Assembly: GCA_945957605.1 (NCBI GenBank)
Contig: CAMFLR010000024.1
Coordinates: 1 to 64,000 of the forward strand
Length of the DNA stretch: 64,000 nt
DNA from: an uncultured Isosphaeraceae bacterium
GTDB lineage: Bacteria; Planctomycetota; Planctomycetia; Isosphaerales; Isosphaeraceae
Direction: 5' to 3'
Part shown: positions 55,085-63,999 of the stretch, piece after piece
Numbering within the stretch: the first letter of the stretch is position 1
How the letters are laid out: every line of letters starts with the position of its first letter
Program-made: the position numbers and the translations under genes
The notes under the pieces: model-generated
What the model saw: only the letters and a program-made list of their open reading frames with translations
Databases searched by the model: none
What the model was told of the DNA's origin: nothing

Positions 55085-56071
55085 ATGACGATCCTGATCG
55101 CGGAGGACGACACTGGGTCATCATCAACGCTTCGCGAGACGCTTGCGCAAACCCGCGCGAACGTCATCGGTGCCGTCAACGGCGAGGAAGCGCTGCGTCT
55201 GATCCAGGAACGTTCGGAAATACGTATCTTGATCTGCGACTGGACGATTCCGGGAATCGATGGACTCGAACTCTGTCGTCGCGTTCGTGCGATGACAGAT
55301 CGGCCGTACGTGTACATCCTCCTGCTCGCATCGTGCGGCGAGCGCGATCACCGGCTGACGAGCCTTGAAGCCGGCGCCGACGACTACGCGTGCAAGCCGG
55401 TCGATCCCTCCGAACTGCTGGCGCGAGTAAACGTTGCACGACGATTGATCGCCGTGCAGGATGAGTTACGTAACCGTACCGAGGAACTGGAACATCTCCA
55501 CGCCGAACTCAAGCGGCAAAACGTTCAACTCGCAGAGCTTGCGACTTCGGACGGTCTAACAGGGCTCAAGAACCTCCGCTATTTTCAAGCGAGCCTCGAG
55601 TCAGCAGTATCGTTCTCGAATCGCAAAGGCTTTCCGCTCTCGCTGATCATGCTCGACGTCGACCATTTCAAGGAATACAACGACACCTTCGGCCATCCGG
55701 CGGGCGACCAGGTGCTGATTCGCGTCGCGCAGATTCTTCGCGACAACGTGCGCGAGCACGACGTCGTAGCACGCTACGGCGGCGAGGAATTCGTGCTCCT
55801 GCTTCCTGCAACTGACGTCGACGACGGCTTGCTCATCGCCGAACGTTTGCGCGTTAGCATCGAGGCGGAAGAATGGCCTTTGAGGCCGATCCGCGCAAGC
55901 TTCGGAGTGGCGACAACGAATTCCAAAGTGAGGGCAACCAATCAACTCGTCGAACTGGCCGATCGCGCACTCTATCTCGCAAAAGCACGCGGGCGCAATC
56001 AAACTGCTGAGGCCGACGAACTCGAAAACGCCGATCCGACGATCCTGACATTTCCGCATCCGCACGAGTGA
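55085..56071 (+). CDS. Response-regulator diguanylate cyclase (REC-GGDEF)
   Basis: 328 residues from ATG 55085 (GAGAGG upstream). An N-terminal REC domain (1-120) has Asp52 (LICDWTIPG) as the phosphorylation site and Lys in CKPVDPSELL. A coiled-coil linker (about 121-155) leads to the GGDEF domain with RYGGEEFVLLLP. The inhibitory I-site RxxD (REHD) lies five residues upstream, as in active product-inhibited cyclases. Makes c-di-GMP from two GTP. No sensor kinase is adjacent. Ends at the terminator 56091. Confidence 0.93.
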   Translation: MTILIAEDDTGSSSTLRETLAQTRANVIGAVNGEEALRLIQERSEIRILICDWTIPGIDGLELCRRVRAMTDRPYVYILLLASCGERDHRLTSLEAGADDYACKPVDPSELLARVNVARRLIAVQDELRNRTEELEHLHAELKRQNVQLAELATSDGLTGLKNLRYFQASLESAVSFSNRKGFPLSLIMLDVDHFKEYNDTFGHPAGDQVLIRVAQILRDNVREHDVVARYGGEEFVLLLPATDVDDGLLIAERLRVSIEAEEWPLRPIRASFGVATTNSKVRATNQLVELADRALYLAKARGRNQTAEADELENADPTILTFPHPHE

Positions 56072-56090
56072 TCAACCTCTGCGGGCAAGC

Positions 56091-56140
56091 AAAAACCCAG
56101 GAAGCACGCAATGAAACGCGCTTCCTGGGTTTTGTGTTTT
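56091..56140. terminator. Bidirectional terminator
   Basis: 14-bp stem AAAACCCAGGAAGC (56092-56105) and GCTTCCTGGGTTTT (56120-56133), followed on the plus strand by GTGTTTT. It separates the converging cyclase (+) and Bax-inhibitor (-) genes. Confidence 0.85.
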
Positions 56141-56158
56141 AACGCGGCAACTGGCGTA

Positions 56159-56911
56159 TCAGCGGCGGTCGTTGTAAAGCCGCATGAGCAGCGAGAGAAT
56201 CTGCCAGTACAGCCAGATCAACGACACCATCAAGCCGAACGCGCCGTACCACTCGTATGACCGGGGCGCACCGTACGCGGCACCCTGTTCGATCATGTCG
56301 AAGTCGAGCAGCAGGCAGAATGCAGCGAGTCCGACCACGAACAGGCTGAAGATGATGCCGACTTTCGCACCGATCTTCGGATCCATCGCGGGCATCGAAA
56401 CGCCGAAGAGCGACATGAGCATCGTGATCAGATAGAACAGCATCAAGGCGCCGAGCGCGCCGACGATCGCCATCCGCAACTTCTCGGTGACGCGGATCAG
56501 CCGTGTCGCGTACAGCGTGAGCATCACTAGCATTGTGCATGCGGTCAGGCCGACAGCCTGAAGCGCGATGCCTTTGTAGTAGCGCTGCTCGATGAATTGC
56601 GAAACGGCACCCAGCAGCACACCCTGAAGCGCCGAGTAGATTGGTGCGGTCCAGCGGGCGAGAGGCGGGTTGAACGACGTCACCAAACCAATGACCAAGC
56701 CACCAATCGCAGCGCCCATGATCAGGCCGCCGTCGATCGCGCGATCCGCCGCCTGGTTCCACGACCAGATTCCAGCCGCACTCAGAATCGCCAGGCAGAG
56801 GAACGTTTTCGAGACCGTCCCCTGAACCGTCATCGTTCCAGCGCGGGGCGCGGCGTAATCGAAACTCTCAAACACCTGGGGCCGCAGCGCGGGATTGCTC
56901 GACTTAAACAA
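56159..56911 (-). CDS. Bax inhibitor-1/YccA family membrane protein
   Basis: 250 residues if started at TTG 56911, which encodes the FKSSNPALRPQVF that family members usually begin with; an ATG further in (TMTVQGTV) would remove this conserved segment. Seven TM helices, with MTVQGTVSKTFLCLAILSAAGIW and the last AFGLMVSLIWLYWQILSLLMRLYNDRR. The family includes calcium-leak channels; role in bacteria is poorly defined. Confidence 0.92.
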   Translation of the reverse strand: MFKSSNPALRPQVFESFDYAAPRAGTMTVQGTVSKTFLCLAILSAAGIWSWNQAADRAIDGGLIMGAAIGGLVIGLVTSFNPPLARWTAPIYSALQGVLLGAVSQFIEQRYYKGIALQAVGLTACTMLVMLTLYATRLIRVTEKLRMAIVGALGALMLFYLITMLMSLFGVSMPAMDPKIGAKVGIIFSLFVVGLAAFCLLLDFDMIEQGAAYGAPRSYEWYGAFGLMVSLIWLYWQILSLLMRLYNDRR

Positions 56912-57294
56912 GGGTCGACCTACCCTTCCCTATTGAACGGAACATGGTCAGTGCGCAGCAGACACCCCGCGCGCAGCCGCACCGTTCCACTCCTTCTATT
57001 TTCGTACAGAACCCACGATTTGGCAATTGGCGTCTTACCACGCCGCACTGCCGCTTCTTAACTTCTACGCTTCCGAACACTTTTGTGTGCGAACCCGTTC
57101 ATTTGGCTTTGGTGAAGAATAAACCTAACCCATTATCCCATATCATCTTGCAGCTAAAGGCGCGTCGCGTCAATGCAGTACTGGATCGTCGTGCGTCGCG
57201 AGATCGCGCAAGCTGCCCGCTTGTTTCGGCGTGCTACAGCGAGTCGAATGCCCGAGACATCATCGATATTCTTCACGCTGAATCTGACATACGC
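56912..57294. other. Intergenic region between divergent genes
   Basis: About 380 bp, of higher AT content than its surroundings. Contains TTTTCGTACAG and other AT-rich stretches where promoters for both flanking genes may lie, but no unambiguous -35/-10 pair was recognised. Confidence 0.4.
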
Positions 57295-58524
57295 ATGAAC
57301 CACCTTCGCTTCGTCAACGGATCGGCCATCCTACCCGACCGCCTTTTGCCCAACGCTGAAGTGGTCTGCAATCGCGGCAAAATCGAGTCGGTCGAACGAG
57401 CGCGAAAGCGGTCGAATTCCAAAGGCCAGATCATCGACGCCGAAGGCGGATTCATCGCGCCTGGATACATCGATATCCACGTCCACGGCGGCGACGGTGC
57501 CGACTTCATGGACGGGACGGTCGAAGCCGTCGAAACGGCCTGTCGCGCTCATGCTCGCCACGGCACAACCACAATCTTCCCCACCACAACTACCGGCTCG
57601 CCAAAGCAAATTGCTTGTATGCTCGAAAGTTGTGGACAAGCGAAATCGCGCGGTAAGACGGGTGCGCGGATCGCCGGCGTTCACCTTTACGGCCCTTATT
57701 TCGCCGCCGACAAGGTGGGCTGTCACGCCCTCGACGGACGCCGCTCGCCGGTTGAAGAGGAGTACGAGCGTTACTTCGCAACCGGGCTGATCAAGGTCGC
57801 CACCTGCGCGGCCGAATTGCCCGGTGCCGAGGCGTTCTATCGCGCCGCCAAGCGACGCCGTTGCTTGGTGACGTGCGGACACTCGAACGCAAGCTGGACC
57901 GAGATGCAACAAGCGTTCGACGCTGGGATGCGGCATGTCGACCATTTCTGGTGCGCGATGAGTTCGGTGCCGTCGATCCGCCAGCGTCTTGGCGTACCAA
58001 TGCAGGCCAGCATGGCCGAGTTCGTGCTGATGAATCGTCAAATGAGCACCGAAGTGATTGCCGATGGTTGCCACCTCGCGCCCGAGTTGCTCGAATTCGC
58101 CTACAAGATGATCGGCCCCGAGCGTTTACTACTCGTCACCGATAGCAATCGCGCACTCGACCTTCCGCCCGGTCGCTACCGCTTCGGTCCCGATTCCGAC
58201 GGCTCATGGTTCGAGAGCGACGGCAAGGTTGGCTGGGCTCCAAACGGCAGCCTCGCGAGTTCGATCATGGGAATGGATCACATGGTTCGCCAGATGCGCA
58301 CCGCCACATCGGCCAGCCTTCCCGGAATAATCCGCATGGCCAGCCTCACGCCTGCCGAACGGGTTGGCATCGCGCGAACCGCCGGCAGTATTACAGTCGG
58401 AAAACGTGCCGATATTCTCATTCTCGATGATCGGCTCAACGTGCGGCGAGTGTTCGTCGGCGGTGTCGAAGTTGAGTCGGGTGTATCCCCTGGAACCGCG
58501 TCGACCGCTCGCGGAAAATGTTAA
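57295..58524 (+). CDS. N-acetylglucosamine-6-phosphate deacetylase-like amidohydrolase
   Basis: 409 residues from ATG 57295. Amidohydrolase landmarks of the NagA group: HVHGG (62-66), GHSNA (His196), [10 protein letters not shown] (His217), ADGCH (His260) and VTDS (catalytic Asp283). The expected GxHLEGP metal-binding Glu is replaced: the sequence reads GVHLYGPYF, with Tyr132 in that place. Other ligands are present, so the protein may use one metal differently or act on another substrate. There is no nagB nearby. RBS weak. Confidence 0.8.
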   Translation: MNHLRFVNGSAILPDRLLPNAEVVCNRGKIESVERARKRSNSKGQIIDAEGGFIAPGYIDIHVHGGDGADFMDGTVEAVETACRAHARHGTTTIFPTTTTGSPKQIACMLESCGQAKSRGKTGARIAGVHLYGPYFAADKVGCHALDGRRSPVEEEYERYFATGLIKVATCAAELPGAEAFYRAAKRRRCLVTCGHSNASWTEMQQAFDAGMRHVDHFWCAMSSVPSIRQRLGVPMQASMAEFVLMNRQMSTEVIADGCHLAPELLEFAYKMIGPERLLLVTDSNRALDLPPGRYRFGPDSDGSWFESDGKVGWAPNGSLASSIMGMDHMVRQMRTATSASLPGIIRMASLTPAERVGIARTAGSITVGKRADILILDDRLNVRRVFVGGVEVESGVSPGTASTARGKC

Positions 58525-58568
58525 ATCTTCCAACCTCACCGCGCTACTCCCTCGCCAAGGACAACACC

Positions 58569-59432
58569 GTGAGACGTCTCCTCCTCGCTCTGGCGGTTCT
58601 CAGTTTTTCTGGCTTTGTGCGCGCTCAGGAAGTGAAACGCGACATTCGATACGTCCCCAACGGTCACGCGCGACACGTGCTCGATATCTATGCGCCCGCC
58701 AACGCGAAGAATGCTCCGGTCGTGTTCTGGATTCACGGTGGCGGCTGGCAGGGCGGCGATAAATCGAGCGTTCAGGTCAAGCCGCAAGCGTTCATGGACA
58801 AGGGCTTCGTGTTTGTCTCGACGAACTACCGCCTCCTGCCTGAAGTCGACATGGACACGATCATTCGCGACATCGCCAAGTCGCTGCACTGGGTTCACGA
58901 GCACATCGCCGAATACGGCGGCGACCCCGAGCGAATCATCGTCGGCGGCCATTCCGCCGGCGCACAACTCGCCGCCTTGATTTGCATCGACGACCGCTAC
59001 CTCAAGGCCGAAGGTCTGTCGTTCAGCATGCTCAAAGGGTGCATTCCCGTCGACGGCGACACCTACGACGTCCCCGCCATCATAGAAACCGCCGAAACGC
59101 GGTGCCGGGTTTACGGCCTGCCGCAAGCGAAATACGGCCATCGCCAAAAGTTCGGCAACGATCCTGCGAAACACAAGGATCTCTCAGCCGTCACGCACGT
59201 TGCCAAGGACAAGCAAATTCCGCCGTTTCTGATCATGCATGTCGGTGAGCATCCAGATACCTCAGCACAGGCCCAGCGGCTGGCGACCGCCCTGCGTGAA
59301 GCGAGCGTACCGGTGCAGGTTTTCGGTGCCCAGGAATCGAGCCATAACAAGATCAACAATAATATTGGCGTTCCCGATAGCGCTGAGACCAAGGCGGTTT
59401 TTGGATTCGTTGATGGGGCATTGAAGAAGTAA
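58569..59432 (+). CDS. Exported alpha/beta hydrolase (esterase/lipase family)
   Basis: 287 residues from GTG 58569 (AAGGAC upstream). Signal peptide ([19 protein letters not shown]). HSL/BD-FAE-type features: the oxyanion motif HGGGW and the nucleophile elbow GGHSAGAQ; acid and His are likely in [10 protein letters not shown] and QESSHNKI. Periplasmic carboxylesterase. 44 bp after the amidohydrolase stop on the same strand. Confidence 0.88.
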   Translation: MRRLLLALAVLSFSGFVRAQEVKRDIRYVPNGHARHVLDIYAPANAKNAPVVFWIHGGGWQGGDKSSVQVKPQAFMDKGFVFVSTNYRLLPEVDMDTIIRDIAKSLHWVHEHIAEYGGDPERIIVGGHSAGAQLAALICIDDRYLKAEGLSFSMLKGCIPVDGDTYDVPAIIETAETRCRVYGLPQAKYGHRQKFGNDPAKHKDLSAVTHVAKDKQIPPFLIMHVGEHPDTSAQAQRLATALREASVPVQVFGAQESSHNKINNNIGVPDSAETKAVFGFVDGALKK

Positions 59433-59470
59433 ACGATCGTGCAAGTTTCAACTCCGTAGAGGGCTCGGTC

Positions 59471-61117
59471 ATGCCGATCACGGTTCCCGCCGAGCTTCGT
59501 CATCGCGGCCAGCCGCTCGTCGAGTACCCTCGCGCCGACCTCTGGCGCGAGCTCGGCGGCGATCAGGGCGTTACGGAATTGATCAACGACCTTTATCGGC
59601 GAATCGAAGCCGATCCTCTGCTCCGTACAGCTTTCCCCCACTTCAACGCCGGCGCCGCGACGCCTTTTTTCATCCAATGGTTCGGCGGCGATCGGACCTA
59701 TTCCGACGATCTCACTGGCGGCCTGATGCGCCGTCATGAACATCGCTACATCAGCCCAAAAACGGCAGCCGCCTGGCTGCGTTGTATGCGCGAGGCGATC
59801 ACCGCGCGAGGCATCAACGCCGAGCCAATCATGCGTCCGCTCGCGCGCGTTGCCCGCGCGATGATTCACAGCGATGAAGTCGAAACACGCGAGTTGAATC
59901 GCGCCTGCGCCGCAGTGCAGGATCAATCTCAAGTGCATTTCGAGTCGCTTCTGAACGACGCCTTGCAGGGAAAGATCGACCGAATTCGCAGTGAAATCGC
60001 GAACGATCCCGCACTCTTACAGAAACGCGGAACCGAGAATCGCAACCTTGTTTGGGCCGCGACTTATCGTAATCGCGTGAAGATTCTTGAACTGCTTTTA
60101 GATGCCGGTGCCGACTGCAATTCTCCCGCGTGCGACCCGCTGCACACCACAATGGCCGGCGACGTCGTTCGTCTCGGAACCGGCGTTTCGGTCACTCCGC
60201 TGGCAATTGCTAAGAAATTGCATCCCGCGCTCATTCGCCCGCTGCACGACCATGGCGCGATCGACGACGTATTCACCGCCGCCTGGCTTGGCGATGTCCC
60301 TTCAATGCAAGCCTTTCTCGACCGCAACCCGGAACTCGTCAACGCGATCGATCCCGCCGACGATTTCCAGGAAGTTTCGCTCCTGTGTCACGCGGTGTGC
60401 GGCGGCAATCTCGAAGCCGTGCAACTCTTGCTCGCGCGTGGCGCCGAGGTGCGGCGACACAGCGGCAAGTTGCTTACATTCGCCGTGGTGATGAATCGTG
60501 TCGACCTCGTAAAAACGCTGATCGACCACGGCGCCGACATCCATCGCGTAAACCACCTCGGCCGGCTCGACGACGCCGAACGCCCCGTCGCCGACCTGCT
60601 GATTTCGCTCGGCATAAAAGTACCTGGTTGGATGCTCCCGCGCACCTGTCGGCCCGACGTCAGCCGCAACGAAGTGCATCGCGTGAATGTCTTGCTCGAC
60701 TACGGAGCCAACATCAACGACCGCGAACGCTACGGCCTCACCGCCCTGCACTACGCGATCCGCGGCGGCAAGCTTCCGCTTATTCGTTTATTGCTTGATC
60801 GCGGCGCATCGGTGAATTCGCTCGATGACAGCGGGGTGACACCGCTACTTCACCTCACCAAAACCCGCAGCAAGGCAGATCCGCTGCCCACTTTGGAATT
60901 GCTCGCCTCGCACGGTGCCGACTTGAATGCTCGCGACGAGAATGGCAATACGTTACTTATGCACTTTGTTCGTCAGGGCAATGTTGAAGTGGTGAAATGG
61001 CTGATTGGGCATGGTGCAGACTCGACGGTGCGAAACAATGCGGGCAAGACCGCGGGGGACGTTGCGGGAAAGCGGCCGGGGATGGTGATGCTCCTGAGCC
61101 GAGCCGCAAACGACTGA
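59471..61117 (+). CDS. Truncated haemoglobin fused to ankyrin repeats
   Basis: 548 residues; ATG preceded by AGAGGG. The first 135 residues look like a group II truncated haemoglobin: LYRRIEADPLLRTAF (Tyr42 at B10), FFIQWFGGDRTYSDDLTGGLMRRHEHRYISPKTAAAWLRCM, with His89 at the expected proximal F8 and Trp102 at G8. From about 170 to the end, multiple ankyrin repeats follow (VKILELLLDAGADCNSP, LEAVQLLLARGAEV, LVKTLIDHGADIHRVN, GLTALHYAIRGGKLPLIRLLLDRGASVNSLD, TLELLASHGADLNARDENGNTLLMHFVRQGNVEVVKWLIGHGADSTVRNNAGKTA). No signal peptide or TM. Probably a cytosolic gas-responsive or heme-dependent protein docking to a partner (inference). Confidence 0.82.
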   Translation: MPITVPAELRHRGQPLVEYPRADLWRELGGDQGVTELINDLYRRIEADPLLRTAFPHFNAGAATPFFIQWFGGDRTYSDDLTGGLMRRHEHRYISPKTAAAWLRCMREAITARGINAEPIMRPLARVARAMIHSDEVETRELNRACAAVQDQSQVHFESLLNDALQGKIDRIRSEIANDPALLQKRGTENRNLVWAATYRNRVKILELLLDAGADCNSPACDPLHTTMAGDVVRLGTGVSVTPLAIAKKLHPALIRPLHDHGAIDDVFTAAWLGDVPSMQAFLDRNPELVNAIDPADDFQEVSLLCHAVCGGNLEAVQLLLARGAEVRRHSGKLLTFAVVMNRVDLVKTLIDHGADIHRVNHLGRLDDAERPVADLLISLGIKVPGWMLPRTCRPDVSRNEVHRVNVLLDYGANINDRERYGLTALHYAIRGGKLPLIRLLLDRGASVNSLDDSGVTPLLHLTKTRSKADPLPTLELLASHGADLNARDENGNTLLMHFVRQGNVEVVKWLIGHGADSTVRNNAGKTAGDVAGKRPGMVMLLSRAAND

Positions 61118-61128
61118 TTGCTAGGTGA

Positions 61129-61154
61129 CCACGATTCTCGAACTGTGGCCACCC
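61129..61154 (+). repeat. CCACCC-ended hairpin (element D)
   Basis: CCACG-A-TTC / GAA-C-TGTGG stem with one A-C mismatch, then CCACCC. It follows the globin-ankyrin stop by 12 bp. It resembles the main stem plus tail of the dispersed element family but lacks the small upstream hairpin. Confidence 0.5.
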
Positions 61155-61204
61155 ACTTATTAATTATCCTTCACGCTGTCACTTTTGCTTTAATCCAGCG
61201 CGTT

Positions 61205-61374
61205 CGACGGGTGGCTGGGGCAGAATGCCCTCGTCAGGAATGAATCCCAAGTTCGGCCGAAGTCGAATTGGCAATCGCTTGCCCCGGCAGTATGGTCATG
61301 CCTGGGAGGGAGCATCAATCTAGGAACACGCGCTGTCTTGGCATCTGGGGGCGTTCTGCCCCAGCCGCCCGTCG
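61205..61374. repeat. Long inverted repeat with 26-bp arms
   Basis: The left arm (61205-61230) starts CGACGGGTGGCTGGGGCAGA and the right arm (61349-61374) is its complement with two differences, both of which would form G-U pairs in RNA. The interior is about 118 bp and shows no ORF. It carries GGGTGGC at its outer edges like the other elements. Confidence 0.75.
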
Positions 61375-61485
61375 TCTTAACGATCGGTTTGACAACGCCA
61401 AGCAACTAATGGTGTCCTTCGGATCGATTCCTCGTGAGCACTCGATTCTCGGGTGATGCTCGTGGTGTGTCCGATCATTTTGAGA

Positions 61486-62118
61486 TCACAACATGAGTGA
61501 CATCACACCGCAGACTAGGCAAAGCACGCCTGCGAGACAGGCCGAGATGATGCCAAGGACCGCCATCGCGCCGCCGCGCCGCCCGATAATCGAATATACG
61601 AACCCGGCGACCGATAGCCCGATTGAGGTCAGCAAAACCATCAACGCCGAGGCGAAATAAAGGACGATCGAATTTCCGAACAATCCAGCCATTGCCAGTG
61701 CTACGATCGACGCCGCTCCGAGAACGATCGTCGCCAGGCCGCTCAGACTCAGGATCAGCCCCAGAGTCGCCCGACGTCGAGCGAGCACCTCAGCCGAAGA
61801 AGCGGAGTCAACAGGCGCAGCGAGAGAAGCTATCGGCCGCACCCGTCGCGGCAACGTCGCCTCCTCAAGGTCATCGGGAATGTACGCCTCAGGCGGGTCG
61901 AGCCGGCCAAGGACTGCCAGCACATCCTCACGCGTCAGGGTGCTCTGATCGCGGATGGAGAGGAGTTCGTAAATCTGTGACTCGACCTCTGTCGTAATCG
62001 CTACGCGATCGGCGCGAGTCATGCGTCCCAGTAACATCCGGTCGATCGCGTCAAGCCGACTGTCGATCAATAATTGCAGCGAATCGGAAAGTGTGAACGT
62101 CGTCATAGCTGAACTCAT
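61486..62118 (-). CDS. Membrane partner of PadR (HAAS-like)
   Basis: 210 residues; ATG 62118 overlaps the PadR stop (ATGA). The cytosolic N-terminal half, LQLLIDSRLDAIDRMLLGRMTRADRVAITTEVESQIYELLSIRD...LTREDVLAVLGRLDPPEAYIPDDL, has the helical pattern of HAAS/DUF1700-like domains that accompany PadR regulators. Three to four TM helices follow (LGLILSLSGLATIVLGAASIVAL, IVLYFASALMVLLTSIGLSVAGFVYSI, AVLGIISACLAGVLCLVCGVM). Probably regulated by, or partner to, the PadR protein. Confidence 0.78.
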   Translation of the reverse strand: MSSAMTTFTLSDSLQLLIDSRLDAIDRMLLGRMTRADRVAITTEVESQIYELLSIRDQSTLTREDVLAVLGRLDPPEAYIPDDLEEATLPRRVRPIASLAAPVDSASSAEVLARRRATLGLILSLSGLATIVLGAASIVALAMAGLFGNSIVLYFASALMVLLTSIGLSVAGFVYSIIGRRGGAMAVLGIISACLAGVLCLVCGVMSLML

Positions 62119-62453
62119 GGCGATGCAGATCCTTCCAGCAGGGTTGAAACCGATGCAGCCACCCGCCGCCAGCTCTCCGCGCGTTCGCGAAGACGCTCCC
62201 GGCCCTCCTTCGTCAAACGATAATAGCGCCGCGTTGGGCCAGCCGGCGAAGCTTCCGCCCTTACGGCAAGCATCTTCTCACGCGCAAGCCGCGTGAGGAT
62301 CGGATACACGGTACTCTCCGAAAGCGTCAGGCCCTCAATCGCCTGCAACACTTCCACAATCCGATATCCATACGCCTCATTCTCGCGCTGGATCACGCAG
62401 AGCACCGCTAGCTCCGCCACCCCCTTCCGTAGCTGCGTTTCCCACGAATTCAT
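62115..62453 (-). CDS. PadR family transcriptional regulator
   Basis: 112 residues from ATG 62453. Winged-helix pattern of PadR: RKGVAELAVLCVIQRENEAYGYRIVEVLQAIEGLTLSESTVYPILTRLAREKMLAVRAEASPAGPTRRYYRLTKEGRERL. Likely a repressor of its own operon with the membrane partner at 61486. Promoter see 62494-62521. Confidence 0.93.
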   Translation of the reverse strand: MNSWETQLRKGVAELAVLCVIQRENEAYGYRIVEVLQAIEGLTLSESTVYPILTRLAREKMLAVRAEASPAGPTRRYYRLTKEGRERLRERAESWRRVAASVSTLLEGSASP

Positions 62454-62493
62454 CAGGCCCGCTCCCACGTCCGCGTCACCTACCACGCAATAC

Positions 62494-62521
62494 AAAGTAG
62501 CGATCCGTGCAGAATTGTCAA
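62494..62521 (-). promoter_or_regulatory. Putative promoter of the PadR operon
   Basis: On the minus strand a perfect -35 TTGACA (complement of 62516-62521), 16-bp spacer, and -10 TACTTT (62494-62499). Start codon 62453 lies about 35 nt downstream of the predicted start site. An inverted GAACA/TGTTC pair (62524-62552) upstream could be an operator. Confidence 0.45.
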
Positions 62522-62610
62522 GCGAACACTTCACATGTGTCGGTAGATGTTCTTTGATGGTGGGGTTTGTGGGAAGGACATGCGCGCGGGGAGGCTCTCG
62601 GAGATGCGCA

Positions 62611-62652
62611 TCTTGCGGCTTCGCCGCCCAGGTTCGAGAACCTGGGCCACCC
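62611..62652 (+). repeat. Dispersed double-hairpin element, copy C
   Basis: Small hairpin GCGGC-TTC-GCCGC then 8-bp hairpin CCCAGGTT/AACCTGGG with loop CGAG, then CCACCC. The architecture matches copies A, B1 and B2, but the main stem sequence is different yet still perfectly paired. It lies upstream of the PadR gene and downstream of the protease gene. Confidence 0.75.
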
Positions 62653-62674
62653 ATTTAATTACTTCTTCACACCA

Positions 62675-63529
62675 TCAGTTACCTGGCGTCGGCGGAGTCG
62701 GCAGCGGCGTCGGCGGTACAACCACAGGACTTCGCGTCGGTTCCACCTGCGTGCGTTTGGGCGAGCGTCGCAATACTGAACGCGCCACGTTGAGATCTAG
62801 ATTATTATCGCGCAAAATCTTGTGCACGCTTTCGCACGACGCAAAAATGCCAAACCGCTTGCCCTGAATCACCTCGGCGCGGCCAACACACACGCCCACC
62901 ACCGTCCCCGAAGGACCGTACAGTCCACCGCCGGAACGGCCGAAATCGGGGGGGACGTCGGTTAGCAGGAACGGGCGGTCGCCGCCTCCTTTTTTCATGT
63001 CGATGCGTGCCATGTCGATAATGCGCGTCGGCCAGCTCGAGAGCTTCGTGCCGCGGTCGATTCCGACCGAAAGAACTGGTGTGCCGGCTTCGGGTTCGAC
63101 GGGCCTGCCGGTCAGTCGCGCGACGTAGGGCATCGCCTGGAAACCGGTTATTCGCATGATCGCCACGTCAGCGGCGGGATCGGTCGCCACGACCGTGGCA
63201 GGGATTCGTTTGGGCCAACCTTCTGAACCTCGCTTGTTTTCAAGCGCGAGGTTGTAGCGATGCACCTCGACGAATGCCGGCTCGGACGATTCCATCACGT
63301 GTGCGGCGGTCAGCACGAGCGTTTCGCCGGGGACCGACGCGATCACCGTCCCGCTCCCTTGGTGTTTGCCGCGGGTGACGATCACCGTCGGACGAAACGT
63401 GTAGTCGTCGGTGGCTGAATGTTTGCCAGGCGCAAGGTTACGGTCCTGGCCGAACGCCAGTGAGTTGGACGAGACGAACAAAATCAGCCAAATCAAAGAT
63501 CGCCGCATTATCCGTAATCGCTCCGTCAT
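62675..63529 (-). CDS. Exported trypsin-like serine protease
   Basis: 284 residues from ATG 63529; ATG 63508 would leave a shorter n-region before the signal peptide (RRSLIWLILFVSSNSLAFG). Catalytic triad: His in LTAAHV, Asp in DPAADVAIMRI, Ser in GRSGGGLYG. This is a chymotrypsin-fold (S1/HtrA-like) domain without a PDZ domain. A Pro-rich C-terminal tail (PTRSPVVVPPTPLPTPPTPGN) may be a linker to the wall. Probably periplasmic or surface. Confidence 0.9.
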   Translation of the reverse strand: MTERLRIMRRSLIWLILFVSSNSLAFGQDRNLAPGKHSATDDYTFRPTVIVTRGKHQGSGTVIASVPGETLVLTAAHVMESSEPAFVEVHRYNLALENKRGSEGWPKRIPATVVATDPAADVAIMRITGFQAMPYVARLTGRPVEPEAGTPVLSVGIDRGTKLSSWPTRIIDMARIDMKKGGGDRPFLLTDVPPDFGRSGGGLYGPSGTVVGVCVGRAEVIQGKRFGIFASCESVHKILRDNNLDLNVARSVLRRSPKRTQVEPTRSPVVVPPTPLPTPPTPGN

Positions 63530-63552
63530 TCGACTCTTCGACAGATTCCCGT

Positions 63553-63999
63553 CTATTCTGCGTCGCCGGGCGCGGGTGTCGCAAGGCTGCTGTCAGTTTC
63601 GCACGACCGAGCCCGGTCGAGCAGAATCGCTCGCTCACGACTGTTCCGCGTAAGGCTCGCCGCTCGCGCGAATTCGTCGCATGCTTCGCCCAACCTTCCC
63701 AGTTTCACCAAAAGGTCGCCGCGTACGCTTGGCAATAAATGATAGCTCCGAAGTGAGTCTTCGTCCGCTAATTCGTCGACCAACTCTAAACCTGCCGTCG
63801 GTCCAAACGCCATCGCGACCGCCACGGCTCGGTTGAGTGCAACAACCGGCGAGGGGACGGCCATTAGCAACGCGCCGTAAAGTGCGGCGATACGAGACCA
63901 ATCGGTGGTGTCGGCAATGGTTGCTCGCGCATGACAGGCGGCGATTTCCGCCTGTAATCGGTAGGGGCCAGGGAGTTGATCCAGCTTTTCTGCTCGGGC
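63553..63999 (-). CDS. ECF RNA polymerase sigma factor, C-terminal part (5' end outside window)
   Basis: The frame runs off the window end, so only the last ~149 codons are seen (LDQLPGPYRLQAEIAACHARATIADTTDWSRIAALYGALLMAVPSPVVALNRAVAV...). The SPVVALNRAVAVAMAFGPTAGLELVDELAD...YHLLPSVRGDLLVKLGRLGEACDEFARAASLTRNSRERAILLDRA sequence is the TPR-like C-terminal extension of ECF42-type sigma factors, which usually pair with a YCII-related protein. The sigma region 2 and region 4 would lie outside the window. Confidence 0.85.
   Translation of the reverse strand, partial: ARAEKLDQLPGPYRLQAEIAACHARATIADTTDWSRIAALYGALLMAVPSPVVALNRAVAVAMAFGPTAGLELVDELADEDSLRSYHLLPSVRGDLLVKLGRLGEACDEFARAASLTRNSRERAILLDRARSCETDSSLATPAPGDAE

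Larger units (their letters stand above)
61118..61485. other. Intergenic region with palindromic elements
   Basis: About 370 bp between convergent genes. Contains an imperfect hairpin ending CCACCC (61129-61154) and the long inverted repeat 61205-61374. No supported ORF. Confidence 0.6.
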
